From NCBI GenBank assembly GCA_964583765.1, contig CAZOWW010000030.1, positions 1 through 43,632 on the forward strand: a stretch of 43,632 nt of DNA, in the 5' to 3' direction. Source of the DNA: CAZOWW01 sp964583765. Lineage in GTDB: Bacteria > Actinomycetota > Actinomycetes > Actinomycetales > Kineosporiaceae. The notes beneath the pieces were generated by a model that was given only the letters and a program-made list of their open reading frames with translations, searched no databases and was not told the origin of the DNA. Below, piece after piece: positions 39,678 through 43,632 of the stretch (position 1 is its first letter; every line of letters starts with the position of its first letter). The translations under genes and the position numbers were made by a program.

Positions 39678-39725
39678 CACTGAGGGTGAACTGCACTCAG
39701 GGTGAACCGCGCGAGGGGTGACGCG
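39678..39725. repeat. 16-bp direct repeats between the histidine kinase gene and the redox operon
   Basis: CACTGAGGGTGAACTG (39678) and CACTCAGGGTGAACCG (39694) match at 14 of 16 positions; a third, worn copy (AGGGGTGA core) starts at 39710. On the minus strand the repeat is GTTCACCCT and abuts a TTGACG -35-like box (39672-39677). It may be a regulator-binding site or another 3'-end repeat of the kinase gene. Confidence 0.6.
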
Positions 39726-39757
39726 AACGATGCGCCCGGGGACGGCGTGGCCTCGGA

Positions 39758-41044
39758 TCAGCCGCGCGCCGGGCCGAGGACCACCCGCACGAGCGCGCCA
39801 CCGAGCGCGGAGCGCCCCACCTCGAGCCGGCCGCCCGAGGCCAGCGCCGCGCGACGGGCGATGTCCAGCCCGAGGCCGCTCGACCCGGCGGTGCTCGCCC
39901 CCCGGCTGACCACGTCGCCGTTCGGGAGGCCGGGTCCGCCGTCCTCGACGGTGAGGGTGGCCCCGCCCTCCGGGGTCCGGGCGAGGCGTACGTGCAGAGG
40001 TACGCCCTCCCCCGTGTGGGCGAAGACGTTGTCGATCAGCACGTCCACGACGTCCGCCAGGTCGGCCTCGTGGATGCGTACCCGGACCGGATCGCCGATG
40101 GGGTACAGCCGCAGCTGTCGTCCCTGGTCGTCGGCCAGCGCCGACCAGAACGCGACCCGCTCGCCCACCACGCGCCCGACCTCGCAGGTGGCGGCGTGCT
40201 CGGTCCGTACCTGCCGGCGGGCGTCGTGCACGATCGCGTCCACGGACCGCTCGAGGACCGCGACGTGGTCGCGCAGGCGCTCCCGCGCCTCCGGGTCCGC
40301 GACCCCGTCCGCGTCCAGCCGCAGCGCGGTCAGGGGCGTGCGCAACCGGTGCGAGAGATCGGCGACGGCGTCCCGCTCGGCGGCGAGCAGTTCGACCACC
40401 CGTTCGGCGAGCTGGTTGAGCGCCCGGGCCAGGGTGGCGACCTCGGGCGGCCCCGCCTCGGCGGCCCGGGCCGAGAGCGTGCCCTCCCGCAGCTGTCGCG
40501 CCGTGGCCGCCACGGTGAGGATCGGGGCGCTCACCCGGCGGGCCACCTGGTCGGCGACGAGCACGGCGGCCACCAGCAGTCCCAGGCCCAGACCGGCCAG
40601 GATCGCGGTGGCCCGGGCCACTCCCTGGCGGAGCGCGCTCTCGGGCACGGCCACGCGCACGACCGTGATCCCCTTGTTGCTCACCGCCGGGACGTAGACG
40701 TCCGCCCCCTCGTGTCCGCGCCGGGTGAAGGCCTCCCCGCCGGCTGCGCGGCGGACCGCGGTGTCGTCGTCCACCGGCTGCCCGAGCACCGTGCCGTCCG
40801 GCAGGAACACGGTGATCACGCCGATCGAGTCCTCGGAGGTGTAGGCCACGAGCTGCCGGAGCCGCGCCCGGTCGGTGCTCGACCACGTGGTCACCGCGGC
40901 GGCGACGCTGTTGGCCTCCTGGGTGGCGGCCGCGACCGCGCGGTCCTCGGCCAGGGTCCGCAGCAGCAGGGTGAGGGGGATCAGGAAGGCCAGCACCACC
41001 GCCGAGGTGGTCGCCAGCACCAGGAGCAGGAGCCGGTGCCGCAC
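39758..41044 (-). CDS. Sensor histidine kinase
   Basis: 428 residues. Membrane helices at about 5-29 and 146-165 flank an extracytoplasmic sensor of about 115 residues. HAMP follows, then HisKA with DLSHRLRTPLTALRLD (His232), the N box VVDVLIDNVFAHTGEG, and G boxes VEDGGPGLP and SSGLGLDIARR. GTG start at 41042-41044, 8 bp after the response-regulator stop, with AGGT upstream. It lies next to the redox operon on the same strand, so control of that operon by this system is likely. Confidence 0.92.
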   Translation of the reverse strand: MRHRLLLLVLATTSAVVLAFLIPLTLLLRTLAEDRAVAAATQEANSVAAAVTTWSSTDRARLRQLVAYTSEDSIGVITVFLPDGTVLGQPVDDDTAVRRAAGGEAFTRRGHEGADVYVPAVSNKGITVVRVAVPESALRQGVARATAILAGLGLGLLVAAVLVADQVARRVSAPILTVAATARQLREGTLSARAAEAGPPEVATLARALNQLAERVVELLAAERDAVADLSHRLRTPLTALRLDADGVADPEARERLRDHVAVLERSVDAIVHDARRQVRTEHAATCEVGRVVGERVAFWSALADDQGRQLRLYPIGDPVRVRIHEADLADVVDVLIDNVFAHTGEGVPLHVRLARTPEGGATLTVEDGGPGLPNGDVVSRGASTAGSSGLGLDIARRAALASGGRLEVGRSALGGALVRVVLGPARG

Positions 41045-41052
41045 CGCGCGAC

Positions 41053-41817
41053 CTAGTGCGCCGGCCCGGCGCCGGACGCTCCGGCGGCGGAGGTGGCGTC
41101 TGCGGTGGTACCCGGGACATCGGGCCCGTCGTCGGCGGTGGGCGGTGCGAGCAGCCGGACCCCCACCCCGCGGGAGCTGTGGAGGTAGCGGGGCTCCGCG
41201 GCGGACTCCCCGAGCTTGCGACGCAGCCAGGACAGGTGGACATCGACGGTGCGGTCGCCGCCGCCGTAGGGCTGGCGCCACACCTCGGCGAGCAGTTCCC
41301 GCTTCGAGATCACCTCACCCGGTCGCTGGGCGAGCATGTGGAGCAGATCGAACTCCTTGCGGGACAGATCGAGCGTGCGGCCGTCCAAGGTCGCGGTGCG
41401 CGTGCGCGCGTCGATGGCCAGGCCTCCCACGGTGATCGGGCCGTCGGAGCGTGGGGCCGCGGATCGCCGCAGGACGGCGCGGATCCGGGCCTCCAGCTGG
41501 TCGGCACCGAAGGGCTTCGTGACGAAGTCGTCGGCCCCGGCGTCCAGTGCGCGCACGATGTCGCTGTCGTCGTCCCGGGCGGTCACCACGATCACCGGGA
41601 CGTCACTGACCGCCCGGAGCATCGACAGCACCTGGAGTCCGTCGAGGTCGGGCAGGCCGAGATCCAGCAACACCACGTCGGGCCGATCGTCGATGACCGA
41701 CTGCAGCCCGGAGAGTCCCGCGGGCTGCCACTGGACCGCGTGGCCACGCTCGGAGAGCGCGCGGGAGAGCGCGGAACGGATCGCGGCGTCGTCCTCGATC
41801 AACAGGATGGCGGCCAT
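41053..41817 (-). CDS. OmpR-family response regulator
   Basis: 254 residues. The receiver has the acidic pair in LLIEDD, phospho-acceptor Asp52 (VVLLDLGLPDLDG), and the conserved Lys in FVTKPFG. The winged-helix domain contains LDLSRKEFDLLHMLAQRPGEVISKRELLAEVW and RTVDVHLSWLRRKLGE. A Thr/Ala/Gly tail of about 30 residues follows. Partner of the kinase immediately downstream. Confidence 0.94.
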   Translation of the reverse strand: MAAILLIEDDAAIRSALSRALSERGHAVQWQPAGLSGLQSVIDDRPDVVLLDLGLPDLDGLQVLSMLRAVSDVPVIVVTARDDDSDIVRALDAGADDFVTKPFGADQLEARIRAVLRRSAAPRSDGPITVGGLAIDARTRTATLDGRTLDLSRKEFDLLHMLAQRPGEVISKRELLAEVWRQPYGGGDRTVDVHLSWLRRKLGESAAEPRYLHSSRGVGVRLLAPPTADDGPDVPGTTADATSAAGASGAGPAH

Positions 41818-42038
41818 GGACCCGACGCTACGCCCTCCACCCAGCTCGGCGGCGGCTCTCCCGCGCCGGGGAGGAGCACGGGGCGTTCGGGAGGGGCTCC
41901 CGTGAGCCGGACGGGGGAAGAGGCCGTGCGATCCGGTGAGCCCGAGGGGGAGACGCGCGGTGCGGCGTGCCCGACGGGAGCGGAGATGCGCTCGGGGTAC
42001 CCGAGGGGGATCGGGGCGGGCGTGGGACAGTGGGAGTG

Positions 42039-42611
42039 ATGGAGATCCGATCTGCGGCGCTCGCGGCGGCGGCCTGGCTCGCCGCGGTGAGCGGGGTCGC
42101 GGGCGTTTCCTGGTTGGCCGTGGACGCCGCGGGGCGGCAGCTGGTCGCGCGCGCGGCTCCGGGACTGCACGGGTCGATCCCGGACCCGGACGACTCCCCG
42201 CCCGTCGAGGGCTCCCCGTCCGTTGGGGGCACCACACGGTCCACCGGTGGGGTAGGGCCCACCGGTGGGGCAGGGTCCACGGGCGGGACGACGACGTACG
42301 GCGGAGGCGCCACCGGCGGAGCCGGGGACCCGCCCGGCACCGCCGTCCCGAGGACCACCGAGGCCACCGCGACGGCCCTGACCGGCTACCGGTCCACCGC
42401 GGGCGGCACCCTCGCCGCCACCTGCCTGGGGACGGCATTGGGGGACTGGTCGGCCCGCCCCGCGGACGGTTGGGCGGTCGAGCACCGCACTGCCGGTGCC
42501 GCGGCGGTGACGGTGGAGTTCACCCGCCCGCACGGGGAGGACACGGAGCTGGTGATCGCTGCGTCCTGCGCGGGCGGACGGCCGGTCTTCGACGTGCACC
42601 AGGGCGACTGA
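42039..42611 (+). CDS. Membrane-anchored hypothetical protein
   Basis: 190 residues. An N-terminal hydrophobic segment (MEIRSAALAAAAWLAAVSGVAGVSWLAV) acts as anchor or signal. Then come a Gly/Thr/Ser linker encoded by GGTGGGG-type DNA repeats (about 45-95), and a C-terminal domain (TATALTGYRSTAGGTLAATCLGTALGDWSARPADGWAVEHR ... VIAASCAGG) with two Cys that could form a disulfide. It is transcribed away from the two-component system, which suggests a related envelope role. No family recognised. Confidence 0.65.
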   Translation: MEIRSAALAAAAWLAAVSGVAGVSWLAVDAAGRQLVARAAPGLHGSIPDPDDSPPVEGSPSVGGTTRSTGGVGPTGGAGSTGGTTTYGGGATGGAGDPPGTAVPRTTEATATALTGYRSTAGGTLAATCLGTALGDWSARPADGWAVEHRTAGAAAVTVEFTRPHGEDTELVIAASCAGGRPVFDVHQGD

Positions 42612-42745
42612 GCGCGCCGTGGGGTTCGGAGTCTCGGGGAGCCGCGCGGGACGGGCGACCGGCGGCTCGGACCGCTGCCCGGAGCCGAGGCGTGCGGGCC
42701 TGCGCGGCCCTGGAGAGCACTCCAGGCACCTCGGAGAGCACTCTA

Positions 42746-42766
42746 GTTGAGTGAATGAGGCTCAAC
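42746..42766. promoter_or_regulatory. HAIR element 1 (HspR operator)
   Basis: GTTGAGT-N7-GCTCAAC, close to the CTTGAGT-N7-ACTCAAG consensus for the heat-shock repressor HspR. It lies upstream of the -35 box. Confidence 0.8.
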
Positions 42767-42809
42767 TTTAGTCAGTCTTGACTTGACAGGGTCGTCCTGG
42801 TGACCAAAC

Positions 42810-42830
42810 CTTGAGTACAGGAAGCTCAAC
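42810..42830. promoter_or_regulatory. HAIR element 2 (HspR operator)
   Basis: CTTGAGT-N7-GCTCAAC. The left arm is a perfect consensus. It covers the region from the -10 box downstream, so bound HspR would block initiation. Confidence 0.88.
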
Positions 42831-42943
42831 TCCAGGTGGGTTCGCGACGGTCCCCGCCGGTCGGTCCGATGACCGGCGCGGCCACACGGCCCCCACACCA
42901 ACGATTCGCCGGCAGTACCGGCGCCGCAGGGAAGGAACCAGCC

Positions 42944-43632
42944 ATGGCACGAGCGGTCGGCATCGACCTCGGCACGACGAACTCCGTCGTGGCCGTCCTC
43001 GAGGGCGGCGAGCCCACCGTCATCGCGAACGCCGAGGGCGGACGGACCACCCCGTCGGTCGTCGCGTTCGCGAAGTCCGGTGAGCCGCTGGTCGGCGAGG
43101 TCGCCAAACGGCAGGCGGTGACCAACGTCGAGCGCACGATCCGGTCGGTCAAGCGGCACGTCGGCACCGACTGGAACGTCGAGATCGACGGCAAGAAGTA
43201 CACCTCCCAGGAGATCTCGGCCCGGGTCCTGCAGAAGCTCAAGCGGGACGCCGAGGAGTACCTGGGCGAGAAGGTGACCGACGCCGTGATCACCGTGCCC
43301 GCGTACTTCAACGACCACCAGCGCCAGGCGACGAAGGAGGCCGGCGAGATCGCCGGGCTCAACGTCCTGCGCATCATCAACGAGCCGACCGCGGCGGCCC
43401 TGGCCTACGGCCTCGACAAGGGCAAGGAGGACGAGCTGATCCTCGTCTTCGACCTCGGCGGCGGCACCTTCGACGTGTCCCTGCTGGAGGTCGGCAAGGA
43501 CGACGACGGCTTCTCCACGATCCAGGTCCGGGCCACCTCGGGGGACAACAACCTCGGCGGTGACGACTGGGACCAGCGCGTCGTCGACCACCTGGTCACC
43601 ACGGTGCGCAACACCACCGGCGTGGACCTCTC
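42944..43632 (+). CDS. dnaK: Chaperone DnaK (Hsp70), N-terminal part
   Basis: 229 codons are visible; the gene runs off the window. The ATPase domain begins MARAVGIDLGTTNSVVAVLEGGEPTVIANAEGGRTTPSVVAF and includes the phosphate-binding VFDLGGGTFDVSLLEV and INEPTAAALAYGLDKG. It is an ATP-driven folding chaperone of the cytoplasm. GAAGGAA precedes the ATG at 42944. In actinomycetes the operon normally continues with grpE, dnaJ and hspR, whose product would bind the two HAIR sites upstream. Confidence 0.97.
   Translation, partial: MARAVGIDLGTTNSVVAVLEGGEPTVIANAEGGRTTPSVVAFAKSGEPLVGEVAKRQAVTNVERTIRSVKRHVGTDWNVEIDGKKYTSQEISARVLQKLKRDAEEYLGEKVTDAVITVPAYFNDHQRQATKEAGEIAGLNVLRIINEPTAAALAYGLDKGKEDELILVFDLGGGTFDVSLLEVGKDDDGFSTIQVRATSGDNNLGGDDWDQRVVDHLVTTVRNTTGVDL

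Larger units (their letters stand above)
42612..42943 (+). promoter_or_regulatory. dnaK promoter region
   Basis: 332 bp without a gene. It holds a 21-bp direct repeat (GGAGAGCACTC at 42712 and 42733), two HAIR operators, and a TTGACA (42783-42788) with a weak AAACCT -10 (42806-42811) at 17-bp spacing. Confidence 0.7.

Noticed and set aside
39678..39725. PHO boxes bound by PhoP
   Set aside because: The GTTCACC core is present, but the period is 16 bp rather than the 11 bp of PHO boxes, and there is no phosphate gene nearby.
1..43632. tRNA or rRNA genes, insertion sequences, attachment sites or a prophage
   Set aside because: No cloverleaf, rRNA segment, transposase, integrase or flanking terminal repeats were seen by eye.

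Overview
This window comes from a high-GC, motile, cellulose-degrading actinomycete. The evidence is the actinobacterial flagellar gene order, FliW/CsrA, a cellobiose phosphorylase, a family 12 glucanase with a cellulose-binding module, a HelD/HelR-type RNA polymerase helicase, and dnaK behind HspR-type HAIR operators. Cellulomonas-like or Kineosporia-like bacteria would fit; the genus cannot be fixed from this sequence.

Region 1 (1-11529) is flagellar. On the minus strand, read from right to left, are flagellin, fliD, fliS, a small fliT-like gene, flgB, flgC, fliE and the start of fliF. fliA (sigma-28) is also on the minus strand and lies back to back with a plus-strand operon flgN-flgK-flgL-fliW-csrA. 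Sigma-28-type promoters (CTCA-N16-GCCGAYA) precede flagellin and flgN, and a weaker one precedes flgB. FliW and CsrA both carry long extra segments. A membrane GGDEF-EAL protein follows (11702-13660).

Region 2 (14098-25193) handles cellulose-derived sugars. It has cellobiose phosphorylase (GH94), a Tat-exported left-handed beta-helix protein coupled to a small protein, a second GH94 phosphorylase, an aldose 1-epimerase and a secreted GH12-CBM2 endoglucanase. Between the last two, on the opposite strand, is a secreted IPT/TIG-type surface protein whose promoter is a near copy of the flagellin sigma-28 promoter. That makes it a candidate motility-coregulated surface protein.

Region 3 (25281-33059) holds the HelR-like helicase (apparently with a CTG start), two small proteins with similar C-termini, a YcgR-like PilZ protein, a PucR-family regulator, a Nudix-like protein with a worn Nudix box, and a cold-shock protein with an attenuator-like leader.

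Region 4 (33481-43632) holds a HutF-type deiminase, a DUF1508-like protein, and a tightly coupled redox operon (small membrane protein, ApbE, ferric-reductase-like membrane protein, NuoF-like protein, ferredoxin). Next come a two-component system, a membrane-anchored hypothetical protein and the start of dnaK.

The most unusual signal runs across regions. At least seven minus-strand genes are followed, from the stop codon outward, by short degenerate tandem repeats (unit 18-31 bp) whose register includes the stop-codon context. Two gene junctions of the redox operon carry 20- and 23-bp tandem duplications of the overlapping stop/start itself.
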